Of a stretch of DNA of 64,000 bases, positions 19,653-28,038 are shown one piece after another. Both the position numbers and the translations under genes were made by a program. The stretch is from NCBI GenBank assembly GCA_965650335.1, contig CBFGOI010000005.1:1-64000 (forward strand), read 5' to 3'. Origin of the DNA: Paradesertivirga sp965650335 (lineage in GTDB: Bacteria; Bacteroidota; Bacteroidia; Sphingobacteriales; Sphingobacteriaceae). How positions within the stretch are numbered: the first letter of the stretch is position 1; each line of letters opens with the position of its first letter. The notes under the pieces are model-generated. The model was not told where the DNA came from. It saw nothing but the letters and a program-made list of their open reading frames with translations, and did no database searches.

Positions 19653-19670
19653 TTTTCCTCGGGGAATCTA

Positions 19671-19685
19671 TGCAATCGTTCCCGG
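19671..19685 (+). promoter_or_regulatory. Candidate LacI-type operator (site b), upstream of ECF sigma gene
   Basis: TGCAATCGTTCCCGG is an exact match to the element shared by five intergenic sites in this window. It lies 18 bp upstream of the putative -33 box of the sigma gene. A weaker inverted half (CCGGAAAAACG) follows at about 19687-19697. Confidence 0.55.
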
Positions 19686-19729
19686 CCCGGAAAAACGCCC
19701 TAATTTGGACAATAAGGGTGTTGTTAAAA

Positions 19730-20656
19730 TTAAGGTCGGCTAAGGTTTTTAACAAAGTTCATTTCAGTCAGCCAGCTTTCGCAGAGGGTAGTCCATTGGT
19801 CTGTCGATCCTGGATTATTTCTTAATGCGATGGCGTGGCCGCCAAAAGGAAATGTGTGAAGGCTACCAGAAACACCCTTTTCAACCAGTGCCGAGTAATA
19901 CAAAATACTATTTCTAACATTAACTGATTTGTCGTTAAATGCATGAACGATGAAAGCCGGAGGTGTTTCGGGGTCGACTCTATAATTTGGAGAATACTCC
20001 TTCATCTTTTCTACGGTTGCAGTTTCTCCCAATAAATTTCGGCGGCTTCCGATGTGAGGGAAATCAATCAGATCTATTACTGGCGATACCAAAATTGCAA
20101 AGTCGGGACGGAAAGACATCTTATCTAATACATCCCCTACCTTTGAATAATCATCTTTAAACGTACTGGCCAGTGCCGCCAGATGTCCTCCGGCAGATGA
20201 ACCTTGAATGCCTATTTTATTTGAATCGATGCCCCAGTTTACTGCATTCGCACGAATTAATTTTATGGCCCGTTGCGCATCCTGCAAAGGACCTTTCTCG
20301 CGCTCTTTTAAATCCGGCGAGTTGGGGAGACGATAATTTAACACAAAAGCACTTATTCCAATTGTGTTAAACCATTTTGCCAACTGTATTCCGCTGATTA
20401 CATAGGCTAAGCGTTCGTAACCGCCTCCGGGACAAATAAGAACTGCTGCTCTTTTATTCTCCTGTATTGAAGGGAAATAGGCATAAAATCCAGGGGTGCC
20501 CACTCTGAAAATCCGTTCATTAGATATGCTGTCTTTTAACTTTAAACCTTTGGAATTAGGCATTTTTCCTTTGGCCCACAAAGGAATAAACTCTTGTGCT
20601 TGTGTACTTAAAACTCCTATTGAAAGCAGAAGTACCAAATAGATTTTTCGAATCAT
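19730..20656 (-). CDS. Alpha/beta-hydrolase acetyl esterase (probable pectin-side deacetylase)
   Basis: A 308-residue secreted hydrolase when started at the ATG 20656-20654. This start gives the signal peptide MIRKIYLVLLLSIGVLSTQAQ; a longer frame to 20764 exists but would overlap the methylesterase. The fold is an esterase/lipase of the acetyl-xylan-esterase-like type: oxyanion segment CPGGGYERLAY (75-85), nucleophile Ser154 in GSSAGGH, Asp in HAFNDKSVNV, His in FPFGGHAIAL. It follows the CE8 gene by 19 bp, so both are probably co-transcribed, removing acetyl and methyl groups from pectin. Substrate is inferred; a feruloyl or xylan acetyl esterase is possible. Confidence 0.85.
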   Translation of the reverse strand: MIRKIYLVLLLSIGVLSTQAQEFIPLWAKGKMPNSKGLKLKDSISNERIFRVGTPGFYAYFPSIQENKRAAVLICPGGGYERLAYVISGIQLAKWFNTIGISAFVLNYRLPNSPDLKEREKGPLQDAQRAIKLIRANAVNWGIDSNKIGIQGSSAGGHLAALASTFKDDYSKVGDVLDKMSFRPDFAILVSPVIDLIDFPHIGSRRNLLGETATVEKMKEYSPNYRVDPETPPAFIVHAFNDKSVNVRNSILYYSALVEKGVSGSLHTFPFGGHAIALRNNPGSTDQWTTLCESWLTEMNFVKNLSRP

Positions 20657-20675
20657 AATATATTTAAAATCAATT

Positions 20676-21653
20676 TTATTTGAGTGTGTTAAGCCTGCAT
20701 ACCCCGGCCAATGGATTCCAACCAGGGAACACTTGTGGTATTGAAATAGCGTTGACCTCTTCATCAGAAAGTTGTTTTGCCCAACTTACTCTGGAACTTG
20801 TATCAGCGCCCGGGCCATAGTTTTTATATTCCGAGTACCTTGCAGTTTTAAATTTTTCTGTATTGTTCCAGTTCGCCCAGCCACCAGGTATAATGTGACT
20901 GTCGATATAACAATAGATATAAGAAACATTTGAATACGGTTGCCATGGCCGGCCTAAAGAAACTTTGTGCAGAGCGCTGTCTCCTGTCAGTTTACAGTCG
21001 TAGAAAACAAAGCCGAAAGGATGCGATTGTGCTGTTGAGGCTGCTGTAACATGCGAGTTCTTTTTGCTATGGATATGGCATTGTTCGAACCAAACAGTAG
21101 CAGATCCAAATATAAAATCCGTCGTTCCTTCTATATAACAGTTCTTATAATATTGCCGGCTATCCTCTCCGTCAACAAGCAAAATATCCTGGTTGCCAAG
21201 TATCCGGCAATTTAGAAATATGACTTTGTCTCCCCGAACATCTAATGCAACTGCCTGCCCTGCGGTAAAGCCCGCATCGTTTCGGAAAGTGATATTCTTG
21301 GCAGAGAAATTATCAGCATTGATTTGAAAACTGTAGGAATTATGTGTGTTAATCGCTCCGACCTTTGCAGATATCACACCAGGGTGATCGTCATAAGCAA
21401 GAATAGTTTTGAATTTGTCCTCGCCAATTAAGGTGACGAAGTTCTTCTGGGCGACAAGAAGCAGTTTTTCTTTATAAAATCCATTCTTAATAACAATCAC
21501 CTGCTCTTTTCTGTTCCCAGCCGGAACAGCATCCAGCGCCTCCTGAACTGTTTTAAAATTACCGGAGCCGTCTTGCGCAACAACTATTTTCTTCGCATGT
21601 ACGTGATTGAATAGAAAATTAAAAAAGACAGTTAATAAAATCAGTTTTTTCAT
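20676..21653 (-). CDS. Pectinesterase, carbohydrate esterase family 8
   Basis: A 325-residue secreted pectin methylesterase with a signal peptide (ends FNHVHA). The parallel beta-helix of CE8 is recognisable from VAQDGSGNFKTVQEALDAVP at the N-terminus. Further signatures are GQAVALDVRGDKVIFLNC, LGNQDILL (the GxQDTL-type motif), TDFIFGSATVWFEQC with the catalytic Asp, and SLGRPWQPYSN with the substrate-binding Arg. It demethylates homogalacturonan so that lyases and hydrolases can act. It is the first gene of a two-gene unit with the esterase at 19730-20656. It is divergent from the PL1 gene at 22042, with a paired operator-like element between them. Confidence 0.96.
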   Translation of the reverse strand: MKKLILLTVFFNFLFNHVHAKKIVVAQDGSGNFKTVQEALDAVPAGNRKEQVIVIKNGFYKEKLLLVAQKNFVTLIGEDKFKTILAYDDHPGVISAKVGAINTHNSYSFQINADNFSAKNITFRNDAGFTAGQAVALDVRGDKVIFLNCRILGNQDILLVDGEDSRQYYKNCYIEGTTDFIFGSATVWFEQCHIHSKKNSHVTAASTAQSHPFGFVFYDCKLTGDSALHKVSLGRPWQPYSNVSYIYCYIDSHIIPGGWANWNNTEKFKTARYSEYKNYGPGADTSSRVSWAKQLSDEEVNAISIPQVFPGWNPLAGVCRLNTLK

Positions 21654-22041
21654 CAGGATATAAATTGTTTATTGAGTAGTAGTTATTTTCAAAGGTCTCA
21701 ATGAGATCGCTTGGCTAAGTTTTTAATGGAGATGAAGCTATCATGCGAATATTTTCACTCGTTTATTTTATTAGCTGTGTTCGAGAGAACGCTTCGCTAA
21801 GTTTATTACTGTTTGTGAGAGGTATGCTCATGATGGTTTCATTATTTTAAGATTGATAGTTTACGACGGACTACAAGATTAAAAAAGATTTTGATTACAG
21901 ATCAATAAAATCAATGCAAACGTTGCCGGGATTTTCCGGGAACGTTTGCACACTTTTTGGTGCCGAAATCGATACAGCAAGGAGTCTCGTTTTGTATTTT
22001 TGCTCATAACCAATTAATTCCACAATCGGAAACCAATCAAA
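21654..22041. other. 388-bp divergent regulatory region between CE8 and PL1
   Basis: Contains no gene. It holds the paired operator-like element at 21915-21950, a candidate -7 box for the plus-strand PL1 gene (TATTTTTG, 21995-22002), and two imperfect direct repeats at 21703-21729 and 21785-21811 (21 of 27 bases identical, 82 bp apart, sharing GCTAAGTTT). Confidence 0.6.
21915..21950. promoter_or_regulatory. Paired inverted LacI-type operator (site c) between divergent CE8 and PL1
   Basis: TGCAAACGTTGCCGG (21915-21929) faces an inverted copy whose complement reads TGCAAACGTTCCCGG (21950-21936). The outer ten bases of each arm are perfectly complementary, and the CG centres are 22 bp apart, about two helical turns. 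Relative to the candidate PL1 -7 box at 21995 it lies upstream of the promoter, a position more typical of activation than blockage. Confidence 0.65.
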
Positions 22042-23553
22042 ATGAGAAAAGTAAACCTATTTATTTTAGGGCTGGCGATGTCAACGTTGGCATTAAGTAA
22101 TTGTAAAAAGAAATCCAGTCCGGCGCCGGAAGGGCCCAATACACCAAACAATCCAACACCAACGGAACCAAGTACTCCAACGCCTGTGAATGAGCTCGCT
22201 ATTGCATTTCCCGGTGCCGAGGGATTTGGAAAAGACGTCACCGGAGGGCGTGGAGGAAAAGTGATATTCGTAACAACTATTGCAGATGGCACCCAGGAAG
22301 GCACCCTGCGCTATGCTCTTAATCAAACAGGTCCAAGAATAATAGTATTTACGCTGTCTGGAACCATAGCTCTCAACTCAAGTCTTACGATTAATAACGG
22401 CGATGTAACCATTGCAGGCCAAACGGCTCCGGGTGATGGTATCTGCGTAAAGAATTACCCTGTGACCGTTAGTGCCGATAATGTAATAATACGTTATATG
22501 CGTTTTAGAATGGGAGACGAAAAGGGCGTTGAAGCAGATGCGCTTGGCGGGAGGTTCCATAAGGGTATCATAATAGATCATTGTTCGATGAGCTGGTCAG
22601 TCGACGAAACCGTATCATTTTACGCAAATGAGAATACCACCGTGCAATGGTGTATAGTTGCCGAAAGCTTGAGAAATTCGGTTCATGATAAAGGGGCACA
22701 TGGATATGGAGGAATTTGGGGCGGCAAAAATGCATCTTTTCACCATAATTTACTCGCTCACCATGATAGCCGAAATCCTCGTTTAGGCGAAGAAGCAGGT
22801 AAGGCTTTTGCTTTAACAGACCTGGTCGATATCAGAAATAATGTAATTTATAACTGGGCAAACAACAGCTCTTACGGGGGTGAGGCAATGAACATTAACT
22901 TTGTCAATAATTATTACAAACCGGGGCCGGCGACACCTACAGGCAGCAAAGGCGGAAGGATTTTTTCGCCCGATAAAAATAAAACAATTGGTACCGAGGT
23001 TTATGATATCTGGGGAAAATTCTATATCAATGGCAATTATGTGGATGGCTATTCTGGGGCTACTGCCGACAACTGGGGCCTCGGAGTATATAACCAATTT
23101 CATAGTAGCTACGGCACAGTATCTCAGGCAGACAAAGATGCTATGAAAAGATTAACGGAACATCCAACTAATAATAATGTAACAACACATACAGCTGAGA
23201 CTGCTTATTTAAGAGTTTTGGATTTTGGTGGTGCTTCCCTAAAAAGAGATACTGTTGATCGAAGAATAATTAAAAATGTGAAGAATAAAACCTTCTCCTT
23301 TCCGGGTTCAAATGGTTCGGTAAACGGAATTATTGATACACAAGCGGATGTAGGCGGCTGGCCTTTGTTACAATCGCTACCAGCTCCGACTGATACCGAC
23401 AAAGATGGCATGCCTGATGCCTGGGAAACGGCAAAAGGCTTAAATCCAAATGTAGCGAACGCCAACGGCCGCAATTTAAGTACCGGTTATGACAATATTG
23501 AGGTTTACGTCAATAGCCTGGTCAAAACCATTACTGAAGAACAGGTTAAATAA
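22042..23553 (+). CDS. Pectate lyase lipoprotein, polysaccharide lyase family 1
   Basis: A 503-residue lipoprotein: signal peptide with lipobox (LALSNC), then a Pro/Thr/Ser-rich linker (about 22-52). The PL1 parallel beta-helix begins IAFPGAEGFGK and carries TGGRGGKVIFVT, SMSWSVDETVSFYA and GGIWGGKNASFHHNLLAHHDSRNPR; the Arg of the HDSRNPR segment is the likely catalytic base region. Near the C-terminus is a DTDKDGMPDAWE calcium-type motif. It cleaves polygalacturonate by beta-elimination at the cell surface. It is the first plus-strand gene of the locus and is followed 25 bp later by the GH2-like gene. Two close paralogues are at 33655-36485. Confidence 0.94.
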   Translation: MRKVNLFILGLAMSTLALSNCKKKSSPAPEGPNTPNNPTPTEPSTPTPVNELAIAFPGAEGFGKDVTGGRGGKVIFVTTIADGTQEGTLRYALNQTGPRIIVFTLSGTIALNSSLTINNGDVTIAGQTAPGDGICVKNYPVTVSADNVIIRYMRFRMGDEKGVEADALGGRFHKGIIIDHCSMSWSVDETVSFYANENTTVQWCIVAESLRNSVHDKGAHGYGGIWGGKNASFHHNLLAHHDSRNPRLGEEAGKAFALTDLVDIRNNVIYNWANNSSYGGEAMNINFVNNYYKPGPATPTGSKGGRIFSPDKNKTIGTEVYDIWGKFYINGNYVDGYSGATADNWGLGVYNQFHSSYGTVSQADKDAMKRLTEHPTNNNVTTHTAETAYLRVLDFGGASLKRDTVDRRIIKNVKNKTFSFPGSNGSVNGIIDTQADVGGWPLLQSLPAPTDTDKDGMPDAWETAKGLNPNVANANGRNLSTGYDNIEVYVNSLVKTITEEQVK

Positions 23554-23578
23554 AACCAAATCATTTTTCTAGCCATAA

Positions 23579-26500
23579 ATGTTTCAAAAACAAATCAGTA
23601 CAATAGTATTATCAGCCTTCATGTATATCGCTCCGTCTGCAGCACAGCAGACAGGGCGATATATAAACGATCTAACTACAAACGACTGGAAATTAATTCT
23701 CGATAAAAACGCATCCTGGATAACTGATCCATTATATGCACCGCCTGTTAATATAAAGAACATCAAAACAAATTTGCCGAGCGGCGGATGGGATTTACTA
23801 AGTAAAGAACCCGGAATTGTCACCAAGCTTCCTGCAACTGTTGAACAGTTTTATTGGGGCGAGAATGGAAATTCGTTTGGAGTATCCGGAAATTATTTAG
23901 GTGTATCCTGGTTCAGCACCAAAACGAGTATACCAGCTTCCTTAAAAGGTAAAAGATTAACGCTGAACTTTGAAAGCGTTCGCTTTAGAGCGGAAGTTTT
24001 TGTTAATCGCAAACTAGTTGGATACGACTTAGTGAACAGCACTCCTTTTGAAGTCGATATTACCAATGCCGTTCAATACGGCAAGGAAAATGAGATTGCT
24101 GTACGCATCACCGATCCAAACGGAAACTTTGACTGGCGTGATTCACAAAACTTTATGTGGGGAAATTACCGAACCAATCCAACCCATGGCTTTGGCGGCA
24201 TAACCGGGAGAATAAAATTGCTTGCTACTGATAAGATCTTTATCGAGGATATTTTTGTAAAGAACAAACCAAAGGCAAACGAAGTGGATGTACAGATCAC
24301 TACCAGGAATAACACGAATAAACCTAAAAAAGGAACCTTAATAGTTGAGATAAAAGAAAAAGGAAGTCAAAAGCCGGTGTTTCAAAAATCATATCCTGTC
24401 ATCCAGGCATCAAATGGAAATACAATCAATACCTATACAATTGCACTTGATGAAGCAAAACTTTGGAGCACCGATGATCCGAACTTATATACGCTTACTG
24501 CTGTTTGGAAGGGTGGTGATAATAGCACCGACGAGTACAGTCAGCGTTTTGGGTTCAGGTGGTTTGAAGTACGGGATGTTGATGGTGATAAGCAATTCTA
24601 TTTAAATGGAAAGCGTTTTGTTGCACTTACATCCATCAGCTGGGGGTTTTGGCCGGTAAATGGAATTGCTCCCTCGGATGAATTGGCGAAAAAACAAATA
24701 CTGACCGCAAAAAAGATAGGTCTGAATATGCTGAACTTCCATCGCACTATAGGGCAACAAAACGTACTCGATTATGCAGATGAACTTGGGCTACTTTATT
24801 TTGAAGAACCGGGCGGGAACCAATATCCGGCAGATCGTTTCAATGCAACAGATGCGCTCGGAAAAAAACAGGCAGATTTTTATTTCGCAACCCGCAATGA
24901 AAAGCTTTTCCGAATGATTAAACGAGACAGGAATCACCCCTCTCTTGTAATCTATAATATGCATAACGAACGCGGAGCGCAACCACAAAAGCAGGATAGT
25001 CTGCAAATGCTTGCCGCCCATAAACTGGATGAGACCCGCATCATCACCTATAATTCTTCAAATGGTGATATAAAACAAGGACCCGACAAACGCTTCAAAC
25101 TTCACTTACTCCCGTACGATTTCACATTCCGTGATTATGGATGGTTCGATCAGCATCATGCCGGCGGTCCGGGCACCTACCACGACAATCTGTATAAAGG
25201 TCCAAAAGATTACCTGAAATATTTTGATCATAAGGATGAAATAATTTATTGGGGCGAGGAAGGTGCCATCGGTACACCTCCCAGATTACAATTGATCAGA
25301 GATGAAATTTTAAAAACAGGTAAGAATATAGGATGGGAAAGTGAAGCCTATTTAAAATGGTATGATGCATATGATAACTTTTTGCAGAAAACTCCAGGCT
25401 TTAATAAAGCATTTCCAAATGTAGATTCACTTACCAGAAAAATGGGAAATGTGGCCTTCTATTATCAGGGAAGAGCCATTGAAAACATCAAAATAAATAA
25501 TCTGACGGATGGTTATGCGGTGAATGGATGGGAGAGCATGAAACTTGAAAATCATTCGGGCATTGTAGATAATTACCGCAATCCAAAAGGTGATCCTGGA
25601 TTAATTTCTCGTTATACACAACCCGTGTACGTTGCAGTTAAAATGAACCGCAAAGTATTGGGAACGGGCGATACCTCAACAATTGATTTTCATATCGTAA
25701 ATGAGGCAAATCTTCATGGTAATTATACTTTAGAAGTTGAGGCAATTGGAGATGACGCCAAAACTATTTTAAACAGAAGCATCCCTGTAAAGGTTACCGG
25801 CGGCTCAACATATGGCGAATTGCTTTTTGCAGGTCTGAAGCTGGTTCCTCAAAAAGGCGGCTATATCACTGTGAAAGCAGAGTTGAAAAGAGATGGACAA
25901 ACAATGGCAAAAGGAAGTGATGAACTTTTTGCTGTGAGCCTAAATACTACAGGTATACCTGCTACGGGCATGGTAGCTGACACCAGCGGCGTAATTGCGC
26001 CATTTTTAAAATCAGTTGGGATTAATTCATTCAAAGAATTTAAATCAGGAAGACCAGAAGGAAAATATATGGTTGTTGGCGCTTTCGAACCGCAGCAAAC
26101 CGGAAATCCTCTGGTAACAGAAATATTGGAATGGGTGAATGAGGGGAACACCCTGCTTGTTATTGGCAATACCGAGAAATGGGCGACTTTTCTTGGCCGT
26201 AAGGAGCTAATAGATTACCGTGGGTCAAAAGAGTTGGGAACAACCTGGTATGGAGGAAATTACTTTGTTAAGCAACATAAACTCTTCGAAGGCCTGCCCC
26301 AAAATTGTGTATTCAACTGGGAATACCAAAGCCTTGCTACCTATAATAAAAGCCGGGTTGGCTTAAGAGTTTTAAATGGTGAAACAATTGTTGCCTGCGT
26401 ATCCGACCACAAGCCGGAAGTGTATTCTGCTTTAAGTATTATTCAGCACGGACGAGGTAAAGTAATTTTGTCAGCCCTGGATATTATCTCAAATTTAAAG

Positions 26501-26635
26501 GATATAAGTACTGGGAAGCGTGCTGAAGGCGATGGCGAAAATGCCGCGATGACCACTTTTAACGTGTCTTCAAAAAATAAAGCTAATATTATTGGGCAGC
26601 AACTTCTGCTCAATATGATAAAAGCAGCCAACTAA
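23579..26635 (+). CDS. Glycoside hydrolase family 2-like enzyme with C-terminal GATase-like domain
   Basis: A 1018-residue secreted protein (signal peptide ends APSAAQQ). Order: GH2 sugar-binding jelly roll (about 60-215, SGNYLGVSWFSTKTSIP), immunoglobulin-like GH2 domain (about 218-325), TIM barrel (about 330-620) and further beta-sandwich modules. The last 200 residues resemble a glutamine-amidotransferase-like/DUF4350 fold (ILEWVNEGNTLLVIGNTEKW). Candidate catalytic residues are the acid/base Glu464 in NMHNERG and nucleophile Glu560 or Glu561 in YWGEEGA. GH2 members in pectin loci act as beta-galactosidases, beta-galacturonidases or beta-glucuronidases. The exact activity here is not readable. 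Confidence 0.85.
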   Translation: MFQKQISTIVLSAFMYIAPSAAQQTGRYINDLTTNDWKLILDKNASWITDPLYAPPVNIKNIKTNLPSGGWDLLSKEPGIVTKLPATVEQFYWGENGNSFGVSGNYLGVSWFSTKTSIPASLKGKRLTLNFESVRFRAEVFVNRKLVGYDLVNSTPFEVDITNAVQYGKENEIAVRITDPNGNFDWRDSQNFMWGNYRTNPTHGFGGITGRIKLLATDKIFIEDIFVKNKPKANEVDVQITTRNNTNKPKKGTLIVEIKEKGSQKPVFQKSYPVIQASNGNTINTYTIALDEAKLWSTDDPNLYTLTAVWKGGDNSTDEYSQRFGFRWFEVRDVDGDKQFYLNGKRFVALTSISWGFWPVNGIAPSDELAKKQILTAKKIGLNMLNFHRTIGQQNVLDYADELGLLYFEEPGGNQYPADRFNATDALGKKQADFYFATRNEKLFRMIKRDRNHPSLVIYNMHNERGAQPQKQDSLQMLAAHKLDETRIITYNSSNGDIKQGPDKRFKLHLLPYDFTFRDYGWFDQHHAGGPGTYHDNLYKGPKDYLKYFDHKDEIIYWGEEGAIGTPPRLQLIRDEILKTGKNIGWESEAYLKWYDAYDNFLQKTPGFNKAFPNVDSLTRKMGNVAFYYQGRAIENIKINNLTDGYAVNGWESMKLENHSGIVDNYRNPKGDPGLISRYTQPVYVAVKMNRKVLGTGDTSTIDFHIVNEANLHGNYTLEVEAIGDDAKTILNRSIPVKVTGGSTYGELLFAGLKLVPQKGGYITVKAELKRDGQTMAKGSDELFAVSLNTTGIPATGMVADTSGVIAPFLKSVGINSFKEFKSGRPEGKYMVVGAFEPQQTGNPLVTEILEWVNEGNTLLVIGNTEKWATFLGRKELIDYRGSKELGTTWYGGNYFVKQHKLFEGLPQNCVFNWEYQSLATYNKSRVGLRVLNGETIVACVSDHKPEVYSALSIIQHGRGKVILSALDIISNLKDISTGKRAEGDGENAAMTTFNVSSKNKANIIGQQLLLNMIKAAN

Positions 26636-26643
26636 AAAATCTA

Positions 26644-26681
26644 TCAGGTGCAGGCAAAACAGAATTATTGCTTGCACCTGA
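26644..26681. terminator. Convergent terminator hairpin between GH2 and CE7 genes
   Basis: A 14-bp stem (26644-26657 with 26668-26681, 13 of 14 paired) lies between two convergent genes. On the minus strand it is followed a few bases later by a six-T run, so it best fits termination of the CE15-GH28-CE7 operon. Confidence 0.7.
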
Positions 26682-26707
26682 CAAGGTCGACAAAAGATGT
26701 AGAATTT

Positions 26708-28012
26708 CTATTTCTTTAATTGCCTTTTAATCCAGTCTATTGATTGCTGGTTTGTTTCCGGGAAACGCCAATGTCCGGATATTGGCGTAATGACTATTGT
26801 TTTGGATGCTTTAATCGAGTTAACAGCGGCAAAAACCGAGGTTGGTGGAACAGTATTATCATTATAGCCCCATGAATAAAATCCGGGAACCTTCACATTT
26901 TTTGCAAAATTTACAACATCATAATACCCGACTGTCCGAATTTTATCGGGACTGTTAGTTGTGCGAAGATTGCTTTGATTGAACAGGTGTGGCCAACCGC
27001 CTGCCCTTCCATGTAAATAACCCGTAACATCGCAAAGTGCGGGATAAAAAGCCGATAAACAAGTTACCCTTTTATCTAATCCAGCAGTAACTATCGAAAG
27101 TGCCCCACCCTGACTTCCGCCAGTTACTACAACATTTTTTCCATCGAATTCAGGTAAGCCGCACAGAAAGTCGATCGCCCTTACACAGCCCATGTACACA
27201 CTTTTATAATAATAATTATCCTTGTCGTCAAGCTTGTTAAACGGATAGTCGCCGAAAGCATTGCTTATGTTTTTATACATCTCGGCATCCATCAGAGGCG
27301 ACAGCCCATGGATCTCAATATTAAAAACAATAAATCCCAGGTTCGCATAGCTTATAGCTGGAGAAATAACTTTTACTCCAGCTCCGGGCGGTTCAAAAAG
27401 CACAGGATATTTCCCTGGAGTCTTAGGCTTACACAAATATCCATACAGGCGCTTACCCAATTTATAATTCTGCAAGTTCACCAGATACACATCAACTGTT
27501 GATGTTGATTGTTCAGGTAAACGAGTAACGATCGCATCCATAGGAATTTTAGCGGCATCGTTCTTTGCATTGATCCAAAACTGATCAAAATCCTCGGGCA
27601 TCTGAACAGTAGGTTCAATTTTTTCGGGAGAGAAAGCAAGTTTAATTTCCCCGCTGTAGCTTTTCCCATCAATCAAGGTTCTTACCGTTAAGCGTCTGAA
27701 ACCTGGTTGTTTATTAGTTCCTATCGCTATTTTCTCCTTACCGGTTTTCAATAAAAGAGTTCCTTTTGTATCCGGAAGAAGCATTTCCGGACCAATCTCG
27801 TAGTCTACCGACACATTCTGAATTGGCACACCAAATTTCAATACAGTTACCTCAACATTGGCAATCTCATTTACTTTATAATTCCAGTCGTTATGATCTG
27901 GAGTCAAAATGAAATCTACCAGTTTGATTGGGGCAGGTGCTAGTTGAGCCGAGACATCAGATAGTAATAAGATGCAAGCAATTACTGTAATTAGATATTT
28001 CAACTTATTCAT
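26708..28012 (-). CDS. Acetyl esterase of the CE7 (acetylxylan esterase / cephalosporin-C deacetylase) type
   Basis: A 434-residue secreted esterase; signal peptide ends SDVSAQ. An N-terminal beta-rich domain (about 25-130) precedes the CE7 alpha/beta-hydrolase domain (from about 138, PEDFDQFWINAK). Catalytic residues are Ser300 in TGGSQGG, an Asp in the NDNTVPP segment and a His in SGHWRFP. CE7 enzymes deacetylate short oligosaccharides. It is the third gene of the minus-strand unit CE15-GH28-CE7, 26 bp after the second GH28. In a pectin locus it probably deacetylates galacturonan or rhamnogalacturonan oligomers, which is inference. Confidence 0.92.
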   Translation of the reverse strand: MNKLKYLITVIACILLLSDVSAQLAPAPIKLVDFILTPDHNDWNYKVNEIANVEVTVLKFGVPIQNVSVDYEIGPEMLLPDTKGTLLLKTGKEKIAIGTNKQPGFRRLTVRTLIDGKSYSGEIKLAFSPEKIEPTVQMPEDFDQFWINAKNDAAKIPMDAIVTRLPEQSTSTVDVYLVNLQNYKLGKRLYGYLCKPKTPGKYPVLFEPPGAGVKVISPAISYANLGFIVFNIEIHGLSPLMDAEMYKNISNAFGDYPFNKLDDKDNYYYKSVYMGCVRAIDFLCGLPEFDGKNVVVTGGSQGGALSIVTAGLDKRVTCLSAFYPALCDVTGYLHGRAGGWPHLFNQSNLRTTNSPDKIRTVGYYDVVNFAKNVKVPGFYSWGYNDNTVPPTSVFAAVNSIKASKTIVITPISGHWRFPETNQQSIDWIKRQLKK

Positions 28013-28038
28013 TGATTTTCAGGCTTTGTATATGTTCG

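Noticed and set aside
20657..20764. Longer N-terminus for the acetyl esterase
   Set aside because: It would overlap the methylesterase coding end and hide a good signal peptide; the ATG at 20656 is preferred.
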